A stretch of 64,000 bases of DNA. Origin: Bacillota bacterium. GTDB lineage: Bacteria; Bacillota; Clostridia; Acetivibrionales; DSM-1351. The first letter of the stretch is position 1, and every line of letters starts with the position of its first letter. Below the pieces are notes generated by a model. The model was not told the origin of the DNA, ran no database searches, and saw nothing but the letters and a program-made list of their open reading frames with translations. The translations under genes were made by a program, and so were the position numbers. Location: NCBI GenBank assembly GCA_023412275.1, contig JAEYNY010000115.1, positions 4,190 through 68,189 on the forward strand, in the 5' to 3' direction. Positions 56,605 through 64,000 of the stretch are shown here, piece by piece.

Positions 56605-57384
56605 TTACTGTTTTAAATTGCAATTTCCTCTTATTTTTTGAATACTTCTTAAAACGGCATCCTTTGAGTTTCCCCAAGGTGCGTCGTTATACCTGTAGTC
56701 AAATTTCTTTGTGAACCAATCGACTTCCTTTTCTACTCTGTCCAGGTTGGAGATTTGCATTTCCATGAGTTTTTTAGTAAATATTGCTGTCTCACTGGTA
56801 TTAAGATATCTTTTGGTTGATACAAGCAACTGTTTAAGGTGTTTCAGGCAAAACCCTTTTTTAGAATCAAAAACTTCCCTGAAATCAGGCTCTCTGAAAT
56901 ACAAATAAAAAATAACATCAATATATCTGTCCATTGTGTGCTCAAGCTTACTGCATATTGAACAGCTGTGTTCAATTTTATCAAGCTCACCTACAAGCTC
57001 CTGCACCAACTTATCTGTTTCAGTCTGCTTGGATGAAATTTTATTTGAAATATTCTTCATAAGCCCGGCATTAGCATCCTTCTCCAACGAGCCAACACGT
57101 GCTTCAAATATGTTCTGAAACTTTTTATTTTTTTCCTGCATAAAAGTATCAATCATGAGGGCAAGACCAAGACGGTTAGCCTGACTATTGAACATAGCCT
57201 CAAAATGGTCTTTGCAAAACCCTTTTTCATTTGTCTCCTGTCTCATGTCGGGTTCCATCAGGGATGGCCCCAGAGCATACTCTATACACTCATTCTCCAA
57301 CTTCTTTTCCAGAACGCAAAGGGGACATTCGCAGTCCTCAGCAAAAGCATCTGACACAGGTATTGTATATATTTTTTCCTTCAT
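56605..57384 (-). CDS. cysteine-rich cytoplasmic protein, DUF6062-like
   Basis: 259 residues. Two repeated units each with CPLC/CSIC near the start (ECPLCVLEKKLEN; SCSICSKLEHTMDRY) and a later GFCxxH (GFCKDHFEAM; GFCLKHLKQL) suggest two metal-binding helical modules, each with C-x2-C and C-x2-H ligands. This matches what I recall of DUF6062; function unknown. ATG at 57384, with an AGGTTAC-type site upstream (GGAGGTTAC on the coding strand). Divergent from the glycosylase gene. Confidence 0.75.
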   Translation of the reverse strand: MKEKIYTIPVSDAFAEDCECPLCVLEKKLENECIEYALGPSLMEPDMRQETNEKGFCKDHFEAMFNSQANRLGLALMIDTFMQEKNKKFQNIFEARVGSLEKDANAGLMKNISNKISSKQTETDKLVQELVGELDKIEHSCSICSKLEHTMDRYIDVIFYLYFREPDFREVFDSKKGFCLKHLKQLLVSTKRYLNTSETAIFTKKLMEMQISNLDRVEKEVDWFTKKFDYRYNDAPWGNSKDAVLRSIQKIRGNCNLKQ

Positions 57385-57498
57385 TGTAACCTCCGCTATA
57401 ATATCAAGAGTGAATTACATCATATTTTCAAATTATATCATATTACTCCCACACATAACCATTGATATTACCCCCTGTAATTAATATTCTTAATATAT

Positions 57499-57512
57499 TG
57501 TCCATATGGACA
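57499..57512. promoter_or_regulatory. TGTCCATATGGACA palindrome in a divergent promoter region
   Basis: A perfect 14-bp palindrome, 57 nt before the glycosylase ATG and 115 nt before the divergent start. It is a plausible operator for a homodimeric repressor. No regulator is encoded nearby and no family is recognised. Confidence 0.3.
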
Positions 57513-57569
57513 TAACATATTGTTTTTGTTGGCTACACGGCGGGTACTATTGTAAGGGGAGGAATAAAA

Positions 57570-58457
57570 ATGGAATATAAAGGCTTTACCTTGGAAACCA
57601 AAGATGGAAACCTATACGTAAAAAATATTAAAGATTTCAATTTAACACACATATTCGATTGCGGTCAGTGTTTCAGATGGATTAGACAGGAGGACGGAAG
57701 CTATAGGGGAATAGCGGGAGGCCGACTGGTAAATGTAAGCTATGATAACGAGATTCTATGTATAACCGACTCCGGAGAGCAGGATTTTATAGACATTTGG
57801 TATGAGTATTTTGACCTTGGTACTGATTACTCAAAAATCAAGGCTATCCTTGAACAAGATGAAATAATGAAAGAAGCAATAAAAACAGGCTGGGGCATAC
57901 GTCTTCTCAAACAGGATTTCTGGGAGATACTAATCTCATTTATAATATCTGCCAATAACATGATACCTAGAATAATGAAAACAGTAGACACTCTTTCTGT
58001 TTTAAGAGGCAAGTGTATTGACCCACAGCTAAATGCATACAGTTTTCCTGATATAGAAACACTTGCAAATACGTCGTTAGAGGATATACAGCAGTGTAAG
58101 GCAGGATTCAGATGCAAATATATTCACAAGACATCTGCCTTGATGGCACAGGGTATTTTAACAGAGGAAAATCTGAGGGGCATGGACACAGCTATGGCAC
58201 GTAAGGAGCTTATGAAGCTTCCCGGTGTAGGGCCCAAGGTTGCCGATTGTATATTGCTTTTTAGCGGATTGAAGTTTGATGTTTTTCCGATTGACGTATG
58301 GGTGAAACGTGTCATGGAGGAACTGTATCTCAAAAAGGAATCAGGGCTAAAAGAAATACAGCAATTTGCCTCAAAGCAGTACGGAGACCTTACCGGGTAC
58401 GCCCAACAGTATTTATTTTATCATGCAAGGTTAAATAAAATAGGTATGTCGAAATGA
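57570..58457 (+). CDS. ogg: 8-oxoguanine DNA glycosylase/AP lyase (OGG1-like)
   Basis: 295 residues. The N-terminal OGG domain (FNLTHIFDCGQCFRW) is followed by a helix-hairpin-helix GPD domain: SANNMIPRI, then LMKLPGVGPKVADCILLF with the catalytic Lys after GVGP, and PIDVWVKRVMEELY with the catalytic Asp. It removes 8-oxoguanine from DNA. ATG after GGGGAGG. Member of the bacterial OGG1 group common in clostridia. Confidence 0.94.
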   Translation: MEYKGFTLETKDGNLYVKNIKDFNLTHIFDCGQCFRWIRQEDGSYRGIAGGRLVNVSYDNEILCITDSGEQDFIDIWYEYFDLGTDYSKIKAILEQDEIMKEAIKTGWGIRLLKQDFWEILISFIISANNMIPRIMKTVDTLSVLRGKCIDPQLNAYSFPDIETLANTSLEDIQQCKAGFRCKYIHKTSALMAQGILTEENLRGMDTAMARKELMKLPGVGPKVADCILLFSGLKFDVFPIDVWVKRVMEELYLKKESGLKEIQQFASKQYGDLTGYAQQYLFYHARLNKIGMSK

Positions 58458-58552
58458 TAACATTTGCGGAACTTTTTAAAAGCCATTTCAATATTATGTA
58501 ATGTAGAGCAACTAAGCGTGGGTATAGGATATTATGAATTGGAGTGGATTTT

Positions 58553-58810
58553 ATGAAGTGTATTGCAATATTAGAATCAGGGAATTATGTTTACAAGTTG
58601 AATTCTGAGCTTGAAAAAAAAGGATACGATTTTGAAGTTATGTCTACTCCTTGCAGTATTGCTAAAGGGGGATGTGGACTTTGCCTAAAATTTCCAGAAG
58701 AATTTTTGGGCGTAATAAAGGCAGAAGCCGCTCGTATCAACACTCCCGTAAAGGAAGTATACAGAGTTGTTTCGGGGTTTTCGAAGAATAAGTATGAAAG
58801 ATTATATTAG
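58553..58810 (+). CDS. DUF3343 family protein (putative Se/S carrier-like)
   Basis: 85 residues from the ATG at 58553 with GGAG 8 nt upstream. MKCIAILESGNYVYKLNSEL, STPCSIAKGGCGLCLKF with three cysteines, and a short basic tail match the DUF3343 family, which resembles sulfur/selenium carrier proteins in small clostridial proteins. In this window of sulfur metabolism a carrier role is reasonable but unproven. Confidence 0.78.
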   Translation: MKCIAILESGNYVYKLNSELEKKGYDFEVMSTPCSIAKGGCGLCLKFPEEFLGVIKAEAARINTPVKEVYRVVSGFSKNKYERLY

Positions 58811-58866
58811 ACAAATTATAAGGGAGAAAACAGTCGCTATTAAAGGATATATTATTTAGATTCTGT

Positions 58867-58895
58867 TTTACATGGATAAGAACCGATGTTATAAT
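58867..58895 (+). promoter_or_regulatory. promoter of the 59-kb non-coding RNA
   Basis: TTTACA (58867-58872), exactly 17 nt, then a perfect TATAAT (58890-58895). No coding frame follows before the terminator at 59176-59198. Confidence 0.7.
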
Positions 58896-58902
58896 AAATC
58901 CA

Positions 58903-59198
58903 TCGAAAGCAGTCACATATAGGACTGGTGAACTTTCAAAAATGAATAACAGTTATCCTGAAATGAGCGAATTAAACCTTTATTTTGAACCTACATCTTT
59001 CATAAGGGAGTCTGCTGTCTGGTATACGATGTCAGGCCTTATGTAATTCCGACACACGGCGTGAACGTTGTGCAACGGCGAAGGAAGGCTGAAGATACCA
59101 CCGGGACACCCACCTAGCTTAGGGCTAGGTGTCAAAATACTGGGGACGCCATTTTGGGACTAACTCAAAGTGACGAGGGGCATTACGATGCCCCTTTT
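58903..59198 (+). ncRNA. stand-alone structured non-coding RNA, family unknown
   Basis: A promoter 8 nt upstream and a terminator at the end delimit a transcript of about 295 nt with no credible ORF. GTCAC near the 5' end (58912-58916) pairs with GTGAC (59170-59174) just before the terminator, as a closing helix. CACCTAGC (59111-59118) pairs with GCTAGGTG (59124-59131), and CGTT gtgc AACG forms a hairpin near 59065-59078. The middle is GC-richer than its flanks. Conserved features of RNase P RNA, tmRNA and SRP RNA were looked for and not found. 6S RNA or another clostridial housekeeping RNA remain possible. Confidence 0.65.
59176..59198 (+). terminator. terminator of the non-coding RNA
   Basis: AGGGGCAT (59176-59183), loop TACG, ATGCCCCT (59188-59195), then TTT. 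It overlaps the stop of the convergent minus-strand gene. Confidence 0.85.
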
Positions 59199-60633
59199 AC
59201 TTATTCTTTTTTCTTTTTAATTTCCATACTCCTTTGAAATTTTTAAGCAACCTTACTTTTTTCTTTACTCTGTCTGCAAATAGGCGTTTCAATTCTTCTC
59301 TTGATTTTGGGAGAGTGGTAAATGATTGGGTATAAGGATTATTAGTACGCTTTATATTATTTTGAGGAGCTTCTTGGTAAGTGCTTTTATTTGCTTGTAA
59401 CGATTCAACACCCGGTTTCCCCGGATTTATGCCTATCAGTATTTTAGATATTTCTTTCATCAGAGAACGTTCCATGTTCTGTTGGTTTGACTCAAGGGCT
59501 TTAATATTATTAAAAATAATATTCTGGGCTTCTTTTAAATCTGCTACCTGTCTTTTCAGTATTTTAAGTTCTGTTGTTATAATAGCTCTCATTTCATCAG
59601 TGCTAAGACCGCTTTCTAAATCCACGGAATCGTGTGTAAACATTAACTTAAAGCCGTTTACAAATGTTGCTGGAATTTCGTTAGCCTGAACGTGCTCGTA
59701 AGGGCTATTTGACTTGTATCTGACACAAATATGCTGCCTTGAAAGAGAGGCACTTTTGGAGGACTTTGTGAAACTGGCTCCGGAATCATTTGATATAAAT
59801 GAATAAAAGGCATCATCCTTCAGGTAATATATCACCAGACTGCTCTTTACGGATAGTATTGAAAAATTGGAAATAGGGGTACCCGAAGATGCCAGTATAC
59901 TTTCAGATGTCCACATGTTTCTGTCAGGTATTTTTTGTTGATATACTAACTGGAACTGTTTATCCTGTTTTCTTACATAGCAGATATGGAAGATACCATT
60001 TCTGTCAACGACTATTCTGGGATTCTGACTGTTTGAGGAAAACATTGTAATTTGTGAATACTCGCTCCAGGTTTTATTAACTGTAGAATACTTCTTGTAA
60101 CCTATTTGGTTATTCTTTCCGTCGGATATATGGTAAAAGACATATATGTCGTCATTCATGTCATAAACAACAGTGTAAGGGTTTGGAAGTACGGTTATAT
60201 TATCCACTTTTTTGGGCGCAACCGGGATACCGTCGGTTATCGTCTGATAGGAAAGCATATATATTCCGTTATGTTCGATTATAAAGAAAATATGTACCGA
60301 ACTATTTGCAACAATCAACGATAAATGTTTATTAAATACAGATTGTGATTTACTGGTAAGGACTGGTAATGCTTTAACGGTTTCATTTTGCTGCATAAAA
60401 CAGTAAATAATATTGCCTTTCTTATCCTGGTATATGATATGGAAGCAATCCTTTTCATCGATTTCCACATAGAATTGCTCATAGGCTTCTGATTGAACTA
60501 CTCTGGGCTCTGACCAGGCGGATCTTTTGGAAAATACGCTGTAGCATATTCCCTGATTGGTATCATAGTAAAAATTCCAGAGCTTGCCCTCGGAATCTTT
60601 AAATACAAATTGTTTGTTGTTGGGATTGTACAT
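59197..60633 (-). CDS. unknown protein: BNR/propeller-like repeats plus coiled coil
   Basis: 478 residues from the ATG at 60633 (GGAGG 8 nt upstream). Residues about 10-310 hold repeats of the type 'W/Y-S-E-P...DxxGxFHIxYxxKxxxxxxY' (for example DCFHIIYQDKKGNIIYCF, NGIFHICYVRKQDKQFQLVY), as in sialidase/BNR beta-propellers. Residues about 350-400 form a coiled coil (STDEMRAIITTELKILKRQV). The tail is very basic (KKVRLLKNFKGVWKLKRKK). No signal peptide or catalytic motif is seen. The function is not known; a spore-surface or DNA/RNA-contacting role would be a guess. Confidence 0.7.
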   Translation of the reverse strand: MYNPNNKQFVFKDSEGKLWNFYYDTNQGICYSVFSKRSAWSEPRVVQSEAYEQFYVEIDEKDCFHIIYQDKKGNIIYCFMQQNETVKALPVLTSKSQSVFNKHLSLIVANSSVHIFFIIEHNGIYMLSYQTITDGIPVAPKKVDNITVLPNPYTVVYDMNDDIYVFYHISDGKNNQIGYKKYSTVNKTWSEYSQITMFSSNSQNPRIVVDRNGIFHICYVRKQDKQFQLVYQQKIPDRNMWTSESILASSGTPISNFSILSVKSSLVIYYLKDDAFYSFISNDSGASFTKSSKSASLSRQHICVRYKSNSPYEHVQANEIPATFVNGFKLMFTHDSVDLESGLSTDEMRAIITTELKILKRQVADLKEAQNIIFNNIKALESNQQNMERSLMKEISKILIGINPGKPGVESLQANKSTYQEAPQNNIKRTNNPYTQSFTTLPKSREELKRLFADRVKKKVRLLKNFKGVWKLKRKKNK

Positions 60634-60772
60634 ATTATCTGCCTCCAATCATTAATATATATGCTTAAAATTAGCTGTTTAGTAACAAAACAAAGTAATC
60701 ACACATTTGTTCAAATAACATAATATGTAATTAAGGGAAATCATCAAACAACTGCAATTAAGGGGGATTTTT

Positions 60773-61651
60773 ATGGGTCAAGATAATGACAGAGTGGTCT
60801 CGGGGCTTATCAATGAGAGAGATCTCAGTAGAATAAGAGAAGCCGTCGGTATACATGCTGAAAAAATATACGATTCATGTAAAGACAGGGATTGTATAGA
60901 AAATGCAAGAGTATATTTTGATCGTCTTACAGATGCTGAAGTTCGTGCTATCAATGATTCCTTTAACGTTAAAATCAGAACGGCAGAGGTAACTGATGTT
61001 ATAACGGATATAGAAGCAGTTCCATTCAAGAGAGGCTTTTATGCTGTAGATGTCAAATTTATTATAGCTGTAACACTTGATTTCTTTACCAGAATAACTG
61101 TGGGAGGCAGGGAGAGAATTCAGATAACTACAGTGGAAGGCAACATTTCCTACGACAAGAAAATAATATTATTCGGTTCAGAAGGCGGAGTTAAGATCTT
61201 TAAATCACTTTACCAGCCAAGGGCACTGGACATCCAATCAAATGCCGAGCTGCAGCAAAGTAACTTGCCTTTCTGTAAGATAGAAGTTGCTGAGCCTATT
61301 CCGTTAGCTGCAAGAACAAAGAGTTGTTTAGACAAACTGGATGATGACAGGGAAATGGAAAGAGGACCCGGCCCACAGCCTGGACCTGTACTTACAAGAA
61401 GAGTGTACGTTACTGTAGGATTATTCTCAATAGTTAGTCTTGCAAGAGTTGTACCACTCTTAATACCTGCTTTTGATTTTTCATATCCACATAAGCACTG
61501 TCCTGCAGGAACAGATGATAACGCATGTGAATTGTTTGATACCTTCGATTTTCCATATGATGAGTTCTATCCACCTCAAAAATTTGATTTCCCCGGTGCG
61601 ACAGAGCAAGAAAGGCTTTTGCTTGAAGATGTGAATGGATGCGAGGATTAG
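60773..61651 (+). CDS. conserved-looking protein of unknown function
   Basis: 292 residues. The N-terminal half is charged (ERDLSRIREAVGIHAEKIYD, then CKDRDCIENARVYFD), followed by a beta-rich core (KRGFYAVDVKFIIAVTLDFFTRITVGGRERIQ). The C-terminus is acidic and aromatic (FDFPYDEFYPPQKFDFPGA). There is no signal peptide, membrane helix or enzyme motif. It resembles spore-coat or exosporium-type clostridial proteins in composition only. ATG after AAGGGGG; own terminator. Confidence 0.7.
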   Translation: MGQDNDRVVSGLINERDLSRIREAVGIHAEKIYDSCKDRDCIENARVYFDRLTDAEVRAINDSFNVKIRTAEVTDVITDIEAVPFKRGFYAVDVKFIIAVTLDFFTRITVGGRERIQITTVEGNISYDKKIILFGSEGGVKIFKSLYQPRALDIQSNAELQQSNLPFCKIEVAEPIPLAARTKSCLDKLDDDREMERGPGPQPGPVLTRRVYVTVGLFSIVSLARVVPLLIPAFDFSYPHKHCPAGTDDNACELFDTFDFPYDEFYPPQKFDFPGATEQERLLLEDVNGCED

Positions 61652-61674
61652 CATAGCAACTGTACGGCGAAAGA

Positions 61675-61699
61675 GGAAGGATTTGTTCCTTCCTTTTTT
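61675..61699 (+). terminator. intrinsic terminator after the 292-residue protein
   Basis: GGAAGGA (61675-61681) pairs with TCCTTCC (61687-61693), followed by six T. Confidence 0.9.
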
Positions 61700-61729
61700 A
61701 TTATGCTTTATACTGTCAATGTATCCTTA

Positions 61730-61758
61730 TTTACATAGAAAATTAAAACTGGTAAAAT
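61730..61758 (+). promoter_or_regulatory. cysE-cysS promoter
   Basis: TTTACA (61730-61735), 17-nt spacer, TAAAAT (61753-61758), about 80 nt before cysE. The leader shows no T-box signature. Confidence 0.5.
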
Positions 61759-61837
61759 TACTATAGCTGTTCAGGATTGTTTTTTTGAAATAGGAATATA
61801 ATGATTTATAATTTAGTTTATATATAAAGGATAAAGT

Positions 61838-62545
61838 ATGAAAAAAGGTCTGATGTATGATGCCAAATCAATAGCGAGTCGTGACCCTGCTGCGAAAAGC
61901 ACACTGGAGGTCGTTTTGCTGTATCCGGGTTTTCATGCTCTGGTATATCATAGGGTAGCTCATTGGTTTTATAAAAAGAAGAGGTTTTTTATAGCGAGAT
62001 TTATATCGCAGTTTGGCAGACATTTTACAGGTATAGAGATACATCCGGGTGCCAAAATAGGTAGCGGTTTGTTTATTGATCACGGAATGGGTGTTGTTAT
62101 AGGAGAATCAGCCGAAATAGGGGATAACTGTACAATATACCATGGTGTTACCCTTGGAGGAACAGGTAAGGACAAGGGTAGGAAACGTCACCCCACAGTT
62201 GGGAATAATGTACTTATCGGGGCAGGAGCAAAGGTGTTAGGGCCCTTTAATATTGGAGATAATTCAACCATAGGAGCAAATACTTTTGTATCCTTTGAGG
62301 TTGAGCCGTATTCCACAGTTGTAGGAGTAAAAGGCAGAACTGTTAAAAAAGCGGGTAAGAGAGTTGATTGTCCCTCTGAGTCTCTGGATCAGATACACAT
62401 GCCGGATCCATTGTCACAGGAGATATGTAAACTGGCAAATCGCTTGCAGCATTTTGAAAATATGGTGTGCGGTAGTGAAAGGGCTTCAAGTGGAAATTCT
62501 CAGCCCTTGAATAAAAATAATGATAATAATACAATTAATAAATAG
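61838..62545 (+). CDS. cysE: serine O-acetyltransferase
   Basis: First step of cysteine synthesis: acetyl-CoA plus serine gives O-acetylserine. 235 residues, a short CysE. The left-handed beta helix repeats include GIEIHPGAKIGSGLFIDHGMG (catalytic His in DHGMG), IYHGVTLGG and GAGAKVLGPFNIGDNS. The last 40 residues are polar and low-complexity (NKNNDNN). Lies 22 nt before cysS, as in many Firmicutes. Confidence 0.95.
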   Translation: MKKGLMYDAKSIASRDPAAKSTLEVVLLYPGFHALVYHRVAHWFYKKKRFFIARFISQFGRHFTGIEIHPGAKIGSGLFIDHGMGVVIGESAEIGDNCTIYHGVTLGGTGKDKGRKRHPTVGNNVLIGAGAKVLGPFNIGDNSTIGANTFVSFEVEPYSTVVGVKGRTVKKAGKRVDCPSESLDQIHMPDPLSQEICKLANRLQHFENMVCGSERASSGNSQPLNKNNDNNTINK

Positions 62546-62567
62546 ATATACATGAGAGGAGAAGAAA

Positions 62568-63953
62568 ATGAAGGTCTACAATACACTTTCGAGGCAAAAA
62601 GAAGATTTCAAGCCTATTGATGATAAAGAGGTACGTATATATTCATGCGGCCCTACAGTTTATAATTATGCACATATTGGAAATCTCCGCACGTATGTAT
62701 TTATGGATATACTCAGGAGGGTTCTGGAATATAACGGATACAGCCTTAAACATGTTATGAATATTACAGACGTAGGTCATCTTGTTTCTGATGAGGACGA
62801 GGGCGAGGACAAAATGGTAAAGGGTGCCCGTGAACAGAAAAAGACACCCTGGGAAATCGCCGAATACTATACAAACATTTTTATGAAAGATATAAAGGCT
62901 CTTAATATACAGATTCCTGAAATAGTACCAAAAGCAACTGAGCATATTCCGGAGATGTTGGAATTTGTTCATGGCCTTGTTGATAAGGGCTTTGGATATG
63001 AAACCAGCGACGGTATATATTTTGATATACAGAAATTTGACGGATACGGAAAGCTTTCAAGGGCCAACCTTGAAGACCAGATTGCAGGGGCAAGAGTTGA
63101 AGTAAATGAGGAAAAGCATCATCCAGCGGATTTCGCTATTTGGAAAAAAGCTCCGAAGGAACACATCATGCAGTGGCCAAGCGAATGGGGAATGGGATAT
63201 CCCGGCTGGCATATAGAATGTTCCGCTATGGGGAAAAAATATCTTGGAGAAACCTTTGATATACACACCGGCGGAGTTGACCATATACCCGTTCATCATG
63301 AAAATGAAATTGCTCAGTCCGAAGCACTTCTGGGAAAACCCGCAGTAAACTACTGGATGCACGGCGAATTTATGATGGTTAACAATGGTAAAATGTCAAA
63401 GAGCCTTGGTAATACTTATACCATAGACAATTTGAAGGAAAAGGGTTATGACCCTATGGCCTTCAGATATATGTGTCTGAATGCCCACTACAGAAACAAG
63501 CTGAACTTCACATGGGATGTTATGCAGTCGGCACAGGTTTCTTATGACAGGTTTGTGGAAGGTGTACTTTCTCACAAGAATGGAAATGAACAGATTGACA
63601 GTACTGTTGTAAAAGAATTCCTCAGTGATTTTGAGGATGCAATAAATGATGACCTGAATATTCCAAAGGCTCTGGGAGTGGCTTGGAACGCAATCAGATA
63701 CGGTAAAAAGTCACAGGAGATATATGACCTTCTTACTAAAATGAACGAAATATTCGGATTTAATCTGGAGAAAAAGAAGGATAGTGCAGGTGAAACAGAA
63801 ATAAGTCCTGAGGTTCAGAAACTTCTGGAAGAAAGACAGGAAGCCAGAGCTCAAAAGAACTGGAAACGTTCAGATGAGATAAGAGACGAATTGAAGGCTA
63901 TGGGATATGCAGTGGAAGATACTGCAAATGGGCCTAAATTAAAGCTTTTGTAA
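62568..63953 (+). CDS. cysS: cysteinyl-tRNA synthetase
   Basis: Charges tRNA-Cys. 461 residues, full length. The class I signature HIGN (YNYAHIGNLRTYVF), zinc ligands (YSCGPTVYN, HIECSAMG, HHENEIAQSE) and KMSKSLGN are all intact. ATG after GAGGAG. Ends 47 nt before the window edge; nothing else is seen after it. Confidence 0.98.
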   Translation: MKVYNTLSRQKEDFKPIDDKEVRIYSCGPTVYNYAHIGNLRTYVFMDILRRVLEYNGYSLKHVMNITDVGHLVSDEDEGEDKMVKGAREQKKTPWEIAEYYTNIFMKDIKALNIQIPEIVPKATEHIPEMLEFVHGLVDKGFGYETSDGIYFDIQKFDGYGKLSRANLEDQIAGARVEVNEEKHHPADFAIWKKAPKEHIMQWPSEWGMGYPGWHIECSAMGKKYLGETFDIHTGGVDHIPVHHENEIAQSEALLGKPAVNYWMHGEFMMVNNGKMSKSLGNTYTIDNLKEKGYDPMAFRYMCLNAHYRNKLNFTWDVMQSAQVSYDRFVEGVLSHKNGNEQIDSTVVKEFLSDFEDAINDDLNIPKALGVAWNAIRYGKKSQEIYDLLTKMNEIFGFNLEKKKDSAGETEISPEVQKLLEERQEARAQKNWKRSDEIRDELKAMGYAVEDTANGPKLKLL

Positions 63954-64000
63954 TTTGATAACAAGTAAAATTTATATATTTCTCAAATCCTTTCACACCT

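Noticed and set aside
58903..59198. RNase P RNA, tmRNA or SRP RNA
   Set aside because: The GAGGAAAGTCC core, a tag-peptide frame with CCA end, and the SRP domain IV loop were searched for by eye and not found.

Overview
The window looks like the chromosome of an AT-rich, spore-forming, anaerobic clostridium (Ruminiclostridium/Clostridium-like). This is inferred from AGGAGG-type ribosome sites, low GC, a GerA/GerB/GerC spore-germination operon, ferredoxin/heterodisulfide-reductase-type redox enzymes and an iron-type alcohol dehydrogenase. I see no tRNA, rRNA, CRISPR array, transposase or phage gene.

Layout. (1) 1-8.6 kb, potassium: a KimA-type K+ permease cut by the window edge and a kdpABC operon with a tiny one-helix ORF after kdpC, all on the minus strand. 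Divergent from kdp is a sensor kinase plus a response regulator that carries TPR-like helices in place of a DNA-binding domain. (2) 8.8-33.4 kb, one long plus-strand operon with gaps under 100 nt. It encodes a type II thioesterase; an NRPS whose adenylation domain is interrupted twice (radical SAM + B12-binding domains between cores a2 and a3, a PP-loop domain between a8 and a9); a MiaB/RimO-like methylthiotransferase; a second NRPS (BtrH-like domain, radical SAM, B12-binding, PCP, C, A, PCP); a cupin; a KS-AT protein with lost catalytic residues; a cysteine desulfurase; and a complete HdrCBA-FlxD-FlxC-FlxB-FlxA electron-transfer set. (3) 33.4-35.2 kb: a MerR regulator divergent from an alcohol dehydrogenase whose promoter has the 19-bp spacer typical of MerR control. 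(4) 35.3-47.4 kb: a 3964-residue hybrid synthetase (A-PCP-KS-dead AT-PCP-C-A-PCP-C-A-PCP-C). (5) 47.4-53.9 kb: germination operon, MFS transporter, secreted protein. (6) 54-64 kb: sulfur amino-acid genes (metY, metA, cysE, cysS), a DNA glycosylase, a DUF3343 protein, several unknown proteins and two strongly structured non-coding elements.

How it fits together. The 8.8-33.4 kb operon reads as a sulfur- and radical-chemistry assembly line. Cysteine desulfurase would supply sulfur. The PP-loop domain and the methylthiotransferase are candidate users of it. Two B12-radical SAM units are built directly into the NRPS chains. The Flx-Hdr complex could supply the low-potential electrons that radical SAM and cobalamin enzymes need. 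Whether the giant synthetase at 35.5-47.4 kb continues the same pathway is inference. The product is unknown. No phosphopantetheinyl transferase, functional acyltransferase or obvious dedicated exporter is visible in the window.

The doubly interrupted adenylation domain and the order-swapped (radical SAM first, B12 second) fusions are the best candidates for something undescribed.
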